Shown: positions 20,505 through 31,747 of the stretch, piece by piece
Layout of the letters: each line of letters begins with the position of its first letter
How positions within the stretch are numbered: the stretch's first letter is position 1
DNA from: Anomaloglossus baeobatrachus
Lineage: Eukaryota; Chordata; Amphibia; Anura; Aromobatidae
Direction of reading: 5' to 3'
Assembly: GCF_048569485.1 (NCBI RefSeq)
Contig: NC_134353.1
Span: forward strand, 708,324,930 to 708,388,929
Length of the DNA: 64,000 nucleotides
Program-made: the position numbers and the translations under genes
The notes under the pieces: generated by a model
The model's input: only the letters and a program-made list of their open reading frames with translations
The model's database searches: none
What the model was told of the DNA's origin: nothing

Positions 20505-21162
20505 GCCAGATTCTGGTCAACACAAACTCAAATGGGGACTGGCGTCTGGCCAGATACCTTGGATCAATTTCGGGCAGGTGCCGCTGTTCCGATGTGGGGT
20601 CCAGGTTGGTGAGAGGCCCCGGATCCTATATGGTACTGTGCTGTGGGCCAGTTTGTGGTCAGGGAGGCTTGAAACCTTCTCTGTCCAGGCAGATTCTGGA
20701 AAACCAACGTGAAGTATGATCTTCCCTAGGGTCCTGCAGCCCTGAGTGGCGTTGGTTCCGTGAGGAGCAGAGATCCCTCTTCCCACAGCAATCGCTGTGA
20801 ACTTCTCCTCCTTTCCACCGGAGCACCTGTAGATGCGACTGCTCACTTGCTCTTCTGCTGGAGAACTCTCTAACTGTTGTGTTGGCTCCTGACTCCCCCT
20901 GCTGACTGCACCACCCCCTCCCAGGTTCTAAGCTAGTGGGACTGGGGCCTCTGTTGAGGGCATCCTCAAAATGCCTCTCTGTCGGTTACCCCTTTGTTAC
21001 CCGACCCTAGCCAAGTCCCCAATGGGAACAGGGGCAACCTAGTGTGTATTTGAGTGTGTAATGTGGTGAAACTGTGACTGACCTCTTAAGGAACCGGGTT
21101 TAGCATCACACCCAAATATGGGTGTAATACTCTGTGGTGACTAAAGCCTCAGAGGCGCCACA
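20505..21162 (+). mobile_element. LTR fragment, 3' part (fossil)
   Basis: The stretch parallels 44690-45231 block for block: CAGATTCTGGAAAACCAAC, GGGTCCTGCA, GCTGGAGAACTC, TGTTGTGTTGGCTCCTGACT, CTAGCCAAGTCCCCA, TGTGTATTTGAGTGTGTAAT, and the end CTGTGGTGACTAAAGCCTCA then GGCGCCACA. The 5' part is missing and no internal region follows. Confidence 0.72.
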
Positions 21163-21574
21163 TATACACCACAGGAGACATAAGGGCTACAGTATATGCA
21201 TCACAGAAGGGGTTTGGGGCATAGACCTCCCTGGGAGGAAGTAGGGTGGTAGGCATACACATTACTGGAGGCCCATACAGCACTGGGGCATCCTGGGTCT
21301 GCCACTCCTCTCTTGATCTGTGGGTTGGGGATGCATTGCATGCTAACTCCGCCCACAGATGACCGCTGTCCTTCAGTGCATGTGCACGCAGCATTCAGCA
21401 GTGAACGCTGCGTGCAAGTGTGGGTTTAGTGTTGGCAGCCAAAAAAAATGCGGCTGCTGGCCTAAGCACTGCAGACAATGGAAATCTGCCTAGGGTGCCA
21501 CTGAAATGGTCACAGTCTTTGCTGACTGCAAGTGTGAACCCCCCTCCCCATGTGCCCAGGGCCACGGCACTTGC

Positions 21575-21869
21575 CACTCACTGTTGATGTACCTGAAGGC
21601 TCTGTCCTGGGATCCCTTACTCCTCTCAATCTATACTTTGGCCTGGGACAACTCATAAAGTCTTGTGGCTTCCAGTACCATCTATAAGGCACTCAGATCT
21701 ACCTTTCTGGCCCAGACATCACCTCCTTCCTGTCCAGAATCATGGAGTGTCAATTGGCCATATCCTCCTTATTCTCAGCACGCTTCCTAAAGCGCAATGT
21801 GGACAAAACTGAACTCATCATTATTTCTTCATCTCACCTAACTCCCTACCTAATCTATCTATTACAATT
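21575..21869 (+). pseudogene. CR1/L2-like LINE reverse transcriptase fragment, part 1
   Basis: Translation gives VPEGSVLGS (the RT motif PQGSVLGP), a following block with LGQLIKSCGFQYHL (family LGxIIRxxGFxxHxYADD, here decayed), and then KRNVDKTELIII, the NxxKTE motif that follows the RT palm in CR1/L2 LINEs. The continuation lies at 42431 after a 20.5-kb insertion. The clade is assigned tentatively from these few motifs. The fragment lacks endonuclease and most of the RT. Confidence 0.65.
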
Positions 21870-23434
21870 AATAATATCTCCCTCTCATGGGGGGGGGTGG
21901 CCTGGCCTGAGATATGAGAGGAAGCTAAGAGGAGAGCTCCTGGAACTGCCGATTATCCTGACTTCCACTGGGCCGTGGAGAGGACAAAAATCATCCGTGC
22001 AGCAACCAGAGACCACCCTGCACTTACTGCACAACTTGGATGGAGGTTACATGGCTGGGGGGATGAGCAGGAGGCAAAAGGAGGCGGCGGCAGGAATAGA
22101 AGGTACTGCACAAAATGGTGGTGGGACACAGACACAAACCTCCAAAGTAGGGAGAGCTGCAGCCATGCATGTTGCTGAAAAACTGTCTGAGTATGCCAGG
22201 GGCACAGAATGCAGGGCTCCCACGGTACACAGGGATGAAGGAGCTAAACTGGGGAGCTCCAGGCAGCACAGCCCTCACAATGCAGTGGAGGAGGAAGGAG
22301 GAAATAGTGCAGACTCATTATTATTACAGCAAGGCTTGCAAAACAAGCTGGAGCTCCCTGTATCCATGCATAATAAATGTCCCCCTGAGCCTGCCCCAAC
22401 TTTGCAGGGTGCTGAGCCCACTCTGAAAGACGTGCTTGCAACTATAGCTCAAAATGGTTCCACAATGACATCCCTCAGCTTCCAGATCGGCCAAATCATG
22501 GAGGAGTTATCAGGTGTGAAACGGAGCCTCCAAAAAGTGAACGAACGCATGACGGCGTCAGAGTGGAGAATCAGTGACTTAGAGGACAAAATGCCCCAGG
22601 TTACCCGTGACTCCCACAGGCATGATCAGCAACTGGCATTTCTACTTAACAAGACAGATTATTTAGAAAATAGATTGAGGAGAAACAATGTGTGGCTGAT
22701 AGGGGTTCCAGAAAAAACGGAAGGCACAAATCCGTCAGAATTCTTTTGAGAGAAGGCTGCAAAAAGTATTTGGCGCAGAGGTCCTATCCCCCCAGTATGC
22801 TGTAGAGAGAGCCCACAGAGTGTCCACCAGCCCCCTGCCTCCGGGAGCTCTTCCAAGACCTGTCCTGGTGAAACTACTACATTATAGACACCTGGATGCG
22901 ATCCTAAGAGCGGCTAGAAACAAAGGGTCCATAACGGTGGACGGCCACAAAATATCTTTCTTTCCTGATTATTCAGTTGAAATTTCAAAAAGAGCTCAAT
23001 TCACACATGTCAAACGACGCCTGAGAAATGCACAAGTCTCGTACTCCATGCTGTATCCAGCGAAGCTCAGGGTGGCTGCACTGCAAGAGGCCTAAAACAC
23101 CCTTCCGCAAAAAAAGTATGTGTCTCACGGTCCGTTTTTCGGGTCAGTGTTCCGTTTTTTAGGGGCGTTTCTCCGGTACGTATGGCATCCGTGTGATGGC
23201 GTATGCGAGCCGTGTGTGCGTGTGGAATGTCCGTATTGACATAAAATACGTATGTGTGCAGTCCGTGTGCCGTCCGTTTTTCCGGATCTGTATTTTCACA
23301 CAAATAACCTTGTTAGCCCATGTGCTCCTGGTGTGTTAAATTGGTCAATTAACTACCCAATTTGGTTAGTTTGCTTAAAAAAACCTTTAAAAACATGGCT
23401 TCTGAGGTCATTCTCACACTATACACACTCCAAA

Positions 23435-25051
23435 ATGTCTCTCTCCAATGAAGCAACCATGTATTTGCTCTGGTTGATATCTAGATTTGGGGTTAGGCGA
23501 CATATGATTGAAGAAGAGCCACCACTGGAGAGAAGGATGTGGATTCACCCCCTTGTGAAGCTCAGGAAAACACATGGGCATTTTAATATTCTCTATGGCG
23601 AAATGCAGAAATTTCCACTAAAATTCCAAGCCTACTGCCATCTCACCATGAATTCATTTGACATCCTTGGCCTTGTGTACCATCGTTTGAAGTATCAGGA
23701 CACCTGTATGCGCCTCAGCATCTCCCCTGAGGAACGACTGTTGGTGACTTTATGGTAGGTGTTGTCATGTATACTCATGCTTTATCTGTTATTTTGAAAT
23801 ACATGTTAAATCTCAGGCATCATTTTGTAGAAATTATGTAATTTTAAATTTAGGTATTTGTTTGCTGAAAATTTATATAGATCACATAACCTCATTGTAA
23901 TCTTAAAATATGATCTGAGTGCTCACATCTACCATTCTATCTCTACCAAAATTAAAGAAACAAGAGTCATAAATCAAACAATCTTGTCTATTAAACAGAA
24001 AAGTAATTATTTTTCCAATATGGAAAGTAAATATCAACACATATGTTTTTCCAACAAAAGAAATAAAATAATAGTTATACACAGCATCTCGCCAGTCATT
24101 GGATGACACACATATTTGTTTTGAAAAACAACTTTCATGAATAGTCAAAGTAATGTCATGTTTTTTTTCTATTTCAGTTACCTTGCAACTGGGCAATCCA
24201 TCAGCAGTCTACATTTCGAATTCTTATTGGGAAGGTCTACAATTGGCAAGATTATCCTGCATACCTGCACTGTGCTATGGGAGACCCTTAGGCATCATGT
24301 CATTCAGCTGCCTTCAACACAGGAATGGATGCACATTTCAGAAGAATTTTTGGAGAAAACAGCTTTCCCTAATTGTATTGGCGCCATTGACGGAAAGCAC
24401 ATTAGAGTGAAGAAACCACCTAACTCTGCATCAAAATATTTTAATTATCATAAGTTTTTTTCTGTAGTTATTTTGGCCATGGTAGATACAAACTACTGCT
24501 TTTTATTTGCTGATATTGGGGCCTATGGCAGTGCCTCAGATGCACGCATTTTCAGAACCTCACGTTTAGCAAGACGATTAATGTCTGATAGTTTAAGTTT
24601 GCCTGCACCAAGACCATTGCCTGGTAATAATGGCCCTATTGTTCCTTTTGTCATGGTTGCAGATCAGGGGTTTGCATTGTCTAGGCATTTGATGCGTCCA
24701 TATCCCAGAAGGGGGCTGGACAGATCAAAAGCCCTATTTAATAGCAAATTGGCCAGAGCACGTTGCTATGTTGAACGTGTCTTTGGCATTTTGGCCTCAA
24801 GATGGCGCATTTATCAAACCACCATCCAACTCCAACCAACCACCGTCAAGGCTGTCATTAAAGCTACAGTAGTGTTACATAATTACTATAGATTACATGA
24901 AAGCAATGACGAAGGCATTGAGGAGTTGCCAGCTTTAATTGCACCATTTGTAGAGAATGGTAGTGTTAGAACCAATGTGTCCACTTCTGGTCTACAAGTG
25001 AGGAATCAGTTTAAAGATTATTTTAGTTTAAATCGCCATAGTCATGTATAA
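23435..25051 (+). CDS. PIF/Harbinger transposase (HARBI1-like DDE), two exons
   Basis: Exon 1 runs 23435-23754 and stops at a donor TTATG|GTAGGT. Exon 2 starts at 24178 after TTTCTATTTCAG and runs to the stop at 25051. The phases match, giving 397 residues. Across the junction the protein reads EERLLVTLCYLATGQSISSL, the family motif LxxTLRYLATGxSxxxL, so this intron is convincing. Exon 2 holds the DDE_Tnp_4 signatures CIGAIDGKHIRV (first Asp near residue 178), FADIGAYGSASDARIF and ARCYVERVFGILASRW (catalytic Glu), then KATVVLHNYYR. It would cut and paste the element and could act on MITEs with matching ends. No internal stop is seen, so it may be active or recently so. Confidence 0.9.
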
Positions 25052-25814
25052 ATTTGACATTGTTATAGTTTTTTATCACTTGGTTACATAATCACAAACA
25101 CATATGTAATACAAAAGAGAAAATGACCATACATAGGTATAATTTGTGGGGTTTTTTGTTGGTTGGTTGTGTTTGTGGTCCCAATCAGCTATTGTGATTT
25201 AACTTTATTGCTATAAAATCAGGAATTTTTGTTTTGCAAGTAACAGTACTACTGAATGTACATGACTAATAAAAATATGGCAAATTGGATGTGAAAAAAT
25301 TAGTCCAGATTTTTTATTGAACCTATGTATGTCTGTTATCTTTTGCAAAACACCCTGTATTCTATTTTTTTTTTTACAGAATTTTGTCAGGGACATTAGC
25401 TCATACAAAACACCATACTTTATTATGCAATAATGTCAGGCAAACATACGTTGTTTGACACTATTGGAATACAAGTATGGGACCAGACCATATGCAGATA
25501 CTGCATAGTGGCTAGATTTTTAATAATAAAGGTGTCTGAATGTTAGTGTAGTAGTTTATGTGCATGTATTTTTTCCCTAAACCCAGTTTTTCTAATGGAT
25601 GGTCCAAACAACATGTCCAGAGCAAGGCAACATTCTAACAGGCAGGTAATGTTTTTGAAGTGATAGAGTAATTTCTATTGAATCTTTGGAAAGGAAAACA
25701 CAAATATGACCCCATGCACATAGAGTAAGTAATGTGTTACATTTTGAAATGTTTTCCGACCAGCAATACCCTAGAAAACATACCAAAATGTAAAATAATA
25801 CATACAATATCACA

Positions 25815-28197
25815 TTATGATTCAACTAAATCCTCTAGGCTAGTGATGCTTTCCTGTGTTGTCTCCATTGCACTGACACCTACAGAATATGTTTGCTGCA
25901 CAACACTAGATGTTGTAGTGAGTGACTGATCAGTGTTTCCACTAGTAACAGTTGTTGTACTTGGAACAAATAATGATGCAGTTGTTTGAGCAGATGGAAG
26001 ACCAAGTGTAGGTGGTACATATTGATGTGTTGGAAGAGGCTGAGTATGTGTGTATGTGAAGTTAGTTGGGTAAGTCTGATGTTGAAAGTACTGTTGTTGT
26101 GGATTATTAGGAACCTGGTAGGATGTTGGTTGTTGAAACATTTGAGGTAGTCTATGAACATTACTAACAATACTAGGATAGTTAAAAGAGGTTTGCATTG
26201 GTGTCTGTTGGGGTACTTGTGGGACAAATGATGGCTGTTGAGATGGCCTTTGTGTAATTAATGTACCTGTTTGGTGTGGGACAATTGTTGGCCTAATTTG
26301 TACATCACTTCCCATAGAAGATGGACACTGTATATGTGTTTGTTGCACTACAGGATTTAGTTGAAAATTAGAGTAATGTTCATCAGTTTGGGTTTCCACA
26401 GTTTGTTGGGTTGTCTTTGTGTGTGGACCACGTGGATTAGCTCTCCATTGCTCTATCACTTCAAAACAATATATGGGTTCTGGCTCACATTGGGTAGCAG
26501 ATATTAGTGTTATTAAGGATGCCCTCAATCTGTCCTGCCTATCAGGTGCAACCAATGCAAGAGAGGGAGAAAGGGAGCGGCGAAATCTCTCTCCACCACT
26601 CTCTGGTATCAGTGAATTCATCATGTGTATAATTTTGGTATCAATGATATCTGGCAGGGAACGTAAATCTTCATAACGCCTATGTCTGCGGCCACGGATA
26701 GATTGGGCTACTGTGCGCATGGTATTAGTTGTTATTCTTGGCTGTGTGCCTGCATGTTGCTGTGGACTACTCTCTGCAAGAACTGGTGAAGGGCCACTTT
26801 GTTGCCCTGTAGACTGGCCTGGAATTACATTAGTGGATTGACTTGTTCCAAAACCCAAATCAGAGGACATTTCTTCTGCGTCTGGCTGGCTGGTGTTGGG
26901 GATTGTTGGTGGTTGATATGAGGTAGGCTCCATCTCGGAAGCAGAGGTCGCTGTTAATACTGCTGACTGGGCTTCCTCACTATCTTATAGATTATCCTAT
27001 GTACTTTGAAGAAAGAAAGAAAAACAACAATTAATGTGTGCATTTCAAAAAAACCCGCCATGTGATGTAATGGTTTAAACTTACTTTGGTACTTCCATAA
27101 TGGGCATGAGGAAGCTGAGTCTTTCATAATGGACATATTTTTTCTTTTTGGCTGTAGCAGCTGTGGTTGCCACTGGGTTATATTCTCTTCTGAACTGGTC
27201 ACGTGCTGAGTGCCATCGCCGTTTAACAAGATCCACTGTTTAAAAACAAAAAATTGTAAAATAAGGTCCCAAAATATAAAAATTGAACAATAAAAAAATA
27301 AAACATTATTCTTGTATTGCAGCAATTTAAATAAATTGGAACACACATCCATGTGTATGAAAACAACAACCCATGACACTCATATAGTGACATAATAACA
27401 CAATAAGCATGACAAAGTAAACAAGTTCTCCAGTAAAAAGATTAAACCACTGTATAATCATTTATCTCCTTTTTTACTTACAAAAATAAAATAAAAAAAA
27501 CCTTCAGTAAGCCATGAGAAACAAAATGTCTATAAACCCATGAAGTGCCATATGTTCCTCAAAGATTTTCCATTATACACTACACATTACTGTTACCATT
27601 CCAGACATGGTGACACCAAGGGACATGCATAATAAACCAAACATGTAAATACAACTCAAAATGTATAGACATTTCACAGCACATTTACAATAGAAAAAGC
27701 ACAAAATTGAAAAAAAAAAATATATTTCTAACATGTTTAATTGTTGGTTGACCACCCTGAAATGCCTTTTGTACATGCATAAAATGCTTTGCAGGCCACA
27801 TATACACATGCTGACATTACTAGAAAACTGCAATGAATAGTTCAAAAGGCCAAAAAACTACACTATCCTGTTTGTGAGTCTCCAGTGTAGCTCAAAATGA
27901 GTCAGGCCCATTAATACATGCCAAACAAACTATACAAATATGGATATAATCTGCCTACAGAATGAGCACATGTAGGTAAAGACAGAAGCAATGCAAATAT
28001 CTGTGCTCACCATATCTATTTTTCTTTCCAGGGGTACATTGAGACCATCCATTCCTAGGGTAGACTAGCTATGCCACAGACATCCATGCTCGTTCCACCA
28101 TTAACCTGTCATGGTAGCCATCAACACGTGTGTCCCACAGCTCTGGATGCCTCTCTACTTCTCCAATCAGCCTCTCTGTATCCATTCTGGGCGCCAT
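25815..28197 (-). CDS. Harbinger accessory protein with MADF (Myb/SANT-like) domain, spliced
   Basis: On the - strand three coding pieces are visible. The first, from the ATG at 28197 to about 28078, gives MDTERLIGEVERHPELWDTR and then DRLMVERAWMSVA, the first half of a MADF domain. The second, 27235-27085, lies between an acceptor AAACAG and a donor GTAAGT and gives DLVKRRWHSARDQFRREYN then KKKKYVHYERLSFLMPIMEV, the second half. The third, 26979-25815, follows an acceptor at GATAG and joins the second in phase; it is a 387-codon Gln/Thr/Pro-rich tail with RFRRSLSPSLALVAPDRQDR. The donor of the first piece does not match phase with the second, so an exon may be missed. In this superfamily the partner protein binds DNA and brings the transposase into the nucleus. 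Confidence 0.8.
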
Positions 28198-28737
28198 GCT
28201 CAGTACCTGTGTTGTTCTCTGTGCTCAAAGTTCCCCTGCAGTGAGAGGACAGGTGCCCAGCTGCTGTCTGGCGTGCAAATGAGACAGGAAATGTATGTTT
28301 GGCGCCAGAATTAATGACCATCAATTGACCTGATAGATTGGTAACAAGTGTTTCAGATTTTGTGATGAAAAACGGACACGGACGATACGTGCTGAACACG
28401 GACATACTCCGTGTGCGGTCCGTGCAGGCACGGACCCATAGACTAAAGCGGGTCCATGCCTGCGTGCTGCCGGCAAAAAAACGGACATGTCGTCCGTGTA
28501 GAAAAGCGCACACACGTACTTACCACACAGACGCACGTTCCGTGTGATTTTACGTGTGTGCGCCATCTACCATTGAATAACATGGGTCTCCGCTACGTGC
28601 AAATACGTACCGCACACGTACAAAGAAAACGGATGTGTTGCGGGTCAGAGACATTCTTTTTTGAAAATCCTAAAGATGCTCTCAGATGGCTCGATGTGAA
28701 TGAGCAACGGCTCAGGCAAAATCCACAACATTGATAT

Positions 28738-29222
28738 GTAACCCTTTAAGGACTTTATGGATGATGAATACTCGACGGTCTGCTGCGATTACATAGGATT
28801 GGCCCAGTGGATAAAATTACTATGATACCCATTGATTGGTTCCAGCAGAACTCCCTGGAAGAGGAGTTTGGGTTTCCTTTCTTTCCCTTTTTCACTTCCA
28901 GAGACGGTTTTTGTTTTTCTCACTTCCCTGCATTTTTCATTGTTCTCAGATTTTTTTTTTTTTTTTTCTTGCCTTAAACCATTTTGGGAAGCGGGAATTT
29001 TGTCTCTCTTTTTTCGGCTTCAGGATGGACTGGTGCCTCAGTTTCAACGTTTATGTTGTGGGACAACTGTTAGATGAGGGGGGTGGTGGAATGTTTCTGC
29101 AGCTTTAATGATGCTTTTATATTTATGTCTGCTAATGGTTCTCATGTGGTTCAGGAAGGTGGAGGAGGGTTGGAACTCTTTGCCGGGTGTGACTGCTTGC
29201 ACTACATACGCATACCACCAGG
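28738..29222 (+). other. L1-A region between ORF1 and ORF2
   Basis: No frame of interest. T-rich runs and CTTCCCTGC-type words resemble the inter-ORF region of L1-B (33164-33820). No other repeat was recognised. Confidence 0.6.
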
Positions 29223-30587
29223 ATGACGGGTAGGATTAACATTCTTTCTTGGAATGTCCGTGGCTTGGGGGACACCACAAAAAGGGTAGCAGTAATGGAA
29301 CAGGTCAAATCCCACTTTCCAGCAATCATCTACCTACAGGAGACACGTTTGGAGGGCGACAAAATAGCATACATGAATCGCCCCTGGGTGGGCCATTGTT
29401 TCCACTCAACCTACACAGCTCATTCCAGAGGTGTCAGTATCTTAGTCCACAGAGCAATCCCATTTGAGATCATTTCATCCACAGTAGATCAGGAAGGTAG
29501 ATTCATTTGCGTGCACTGTAAAATATTTAACAAGAAGCTCCTTCTGATAACAAGTTTATATACCACCTCCATATAATAATACTGTTATGAACAAAATTGC
29601 AGAAATGATTAGCAAGACCCCCAATGTACAGGTGGTGTGCACGGGGGATTTCAACAATATCATTTACCCATATTGGGACAAACACAATGCGGGTACTCAC
29701 TTAGAACACTATCCTAACTCCAAATTTGGGGACACGGTGGCTGAACTGGCACTTTCAGATCTGTGGCGAATCAAAAACCCTGGAATTACCGTAAGCGATT
29801 CTCGTGCTATTCCAAAACACACAACACTCTATCCAGAATAGACCTGATCTTGGGCTCGGAGGGTATACTGCCAATGGTGGAAAACACAGAATACCTTCCT
29901 AAAGGTTTATCAGACCATTCCCCATTGTTGACACGACTTAATATTTTACCCGGGCTTCATCGTACCCGTAGCTTCTGGTCCTTCAATCCTTTTTGGCTAC
30001 AGATTATAGATGTGGGCCCGGTTGAACTAGCCCTTGAATACTATTTTCAGGACAACTGTACGGGGATATGTCGCTTAACACTGTTTGGGATGCCATGAAG
30101 GCCTGTCTGAGGGGGTCACTGATACAGGGGGTCAGTAGATCTAAAATTAAGTCGGCACAATTTTAAATTTTTCTTAAAGAACGGGTCCAGACGACAGAAC
30201 AGAAATACATACTGTCAGGGAATACACGGGACTTACTGGAATGGAGGGAGGCACAAGAAGCATATGATTCTCACATTAAGGAACGGGCCACTAATAAAAG
30301 ACTTTTTACACAACAGAGATTCTTTGAAGAGGGCGAAAAAGCGGGTCATTTATTAGCGCTGATTGCTAAAGTACAAAGGAGAAACATATTTGTGGGGGCG
30401 CTAAGGGACAAAACCGGGACCATAGTCAATCAACCTGACCAAATTTTGGCTACCTTCTCTGAGTTCTATGAACAACTTTACAGTACTAAACTGCAATATG
30501 ATAGGTAACAGATAGCTTCTTACCTGAAAGACATCCCCTTGCCCTCACTTTCAGATGAGGACAGAGTATACCTAAACAGTCCACTCA

Positions 30588-31362
30588 AAAATAAGGAATA
30601 ACGTTTGGAACTCCATTCTATGTCGGAACTGGGTGCAAAAACCTAAAAAAAATCACTATATGGAGATAAGGTATGCACACCAGTGACTATGCAAGGGGAA
30701 TACATGTAATAACAGAAACTGCTGTGTGAAGACTGACATGAAAAATTCAATAGCTCTATGTAAGAATGAAATGTGAAAAATGGAACCTGCATTACTGCCA
30801 TGAATATATGAAAAAAGAGAAATTTAGCTACTGAATTGATCAATGCAATAGAGCCCCAACACTACGCCAAAGTGTATTCCCCTTGCATAGTCACTGGTGT
30901 GCATACCTTATCTCCATATAGTGATGTTTTTTTAGGTTTTTGCACCCAGTTCAGACATAGAATGGAGTTCCAAACGTTATTCCTTATTTGTTAGTAGTTT
31001 TTCGTTTGAGAACCCACCCCACTCACACCTATTGCCAATCCACATGATACGTATATATAGCCTGGGTCTCAGCTTCCCATACACGGTAAGTTTTTTAACT
31101 GCATGAGAGGACACACACAAGCTAGGGACCCCAACGTAGAGAAATACTTTGGCGTAGTGTTGGGGCTCTATTGCATTGATCAATTCTGTAGCCAAATTTC
31201 TCTTTTTTCATATATTCATGGCAGTAATGCAGGTTTCATTTTTCACATTTCATTCTTACATATAGCTATTGAATTTTTCATGTCAGTATTCACACAGCAG
31301 TTTCTGCTATTACATGTATTCCCCTTGCATAGTCACTGGTGTGCATACCTTATCTCCATATA
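30588..31362 (-). mobile_element. Retroposon with internal inversion, 15-bp target duplication
   Basis: TAAACAGTCCACTCA flanks it at 30573-30587 and 31363-31377, a length typical of LINE-driven insertion. From 31362 down to about 30878 the - strand carries one unit beginning TATATGGAGATAAGGTATGC and the start of a second unit. From 30877 to 30588 the same sequence is inverted. The unit period is about 440 bp. I do not recognise the family and see no RNA polymerase III boxes or coding frame. Confidence 0.75.
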
Positions 31363-31747
31363 TAAACAGTCCACTCACACTGGAAGAGTTGTATTTAGCA
31401 GTGTCCTCCATGCCCAATAATATAAGTCACCGTGTTCAGATGTAATCCCCACAGCGATTTACAAAAAGTTTGGAGACATCCTGCTCCCCCAGCAAGCAGC
31501 CAAAAATGGCTCCTTGCCCCAATCGATGCGAGAAGCAGTGATAGTTGTCATACCTAAACCTGGCAAGGACCCCCTCATCCCTGACTCTTATAGACCTATC
31601 TCTGTTACCTACAGATATCAAAATAATAGCTAAAGGGGGGCGTGTCCAGGATGCTGAGCTGAGTGGACGTGGGGAAGAGGAGCTCCTGTTGACCCTCAGC
31701 TAAATCAGCACTTATCATAAGCACAAACCTACTCACCGGCTCTCAGG

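Larger units (their letters stand above)
23090..28647. mobile_element. Autonomous PIF/Harbinger transposon inside L1-A ORF1
   Basis: The element carries a DDE transposase on the + strand and a MADF-domain protein on the - strand, the standard two-gene set of PIF/Harbinger transposons. Taking it out together with one copy of GAG (23087-23089 and 28648-28650) rejoins L1 ORF1 exactly in frame (LQ-E-TFFFENP), which supports these borders and a 3-bp duplication. The subterminal regions (23100-23290 and 28370-28640) are rich in CCGT and ACGG words such as TCCGTTTTTC and ACGGACAC. The tip repeats are weak, so the borders rest mainly on the L1 frame. Confidence 0.82.
22051..28737 (+). pseudogene. L1-A ORF1 (RNA-binding chaperone), frameshifted and split
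   Basis: The frame from the ATG at 22051 runs to 22749 and includes a polar head, a coiled-coil stretch (IGQIMEELSGVKRSLQKVNE to SDLEDKM) and LRRNNVWLIGVPE, the start of the L1 RRM-like domain (family R.NNLRIRGVPE). It then stops. After a shift, 22752-23089 continues with AVERAHRV, DGHKISFFPDYS and VSYSMLYPAKLRV, the rest of the RRM/CTD. The last piece, ETFFFENPKDALRWLDV, lies at 28648-28737 beyond the Harbinger element. The inactivating shift near 22747 and the 5.6-kb insertion make it non-functional. ORF1p normally coats L1 RNA. Confidence 0.85.

Noticed and set aside
24137-25051. Treating the DDE frame as a host HARBI1 gene
   Set aside because: It is bounded by transposon ends within an L1 ORF1, has the MADF partner gene beside it and a target duplication, so it is a transposon gene.
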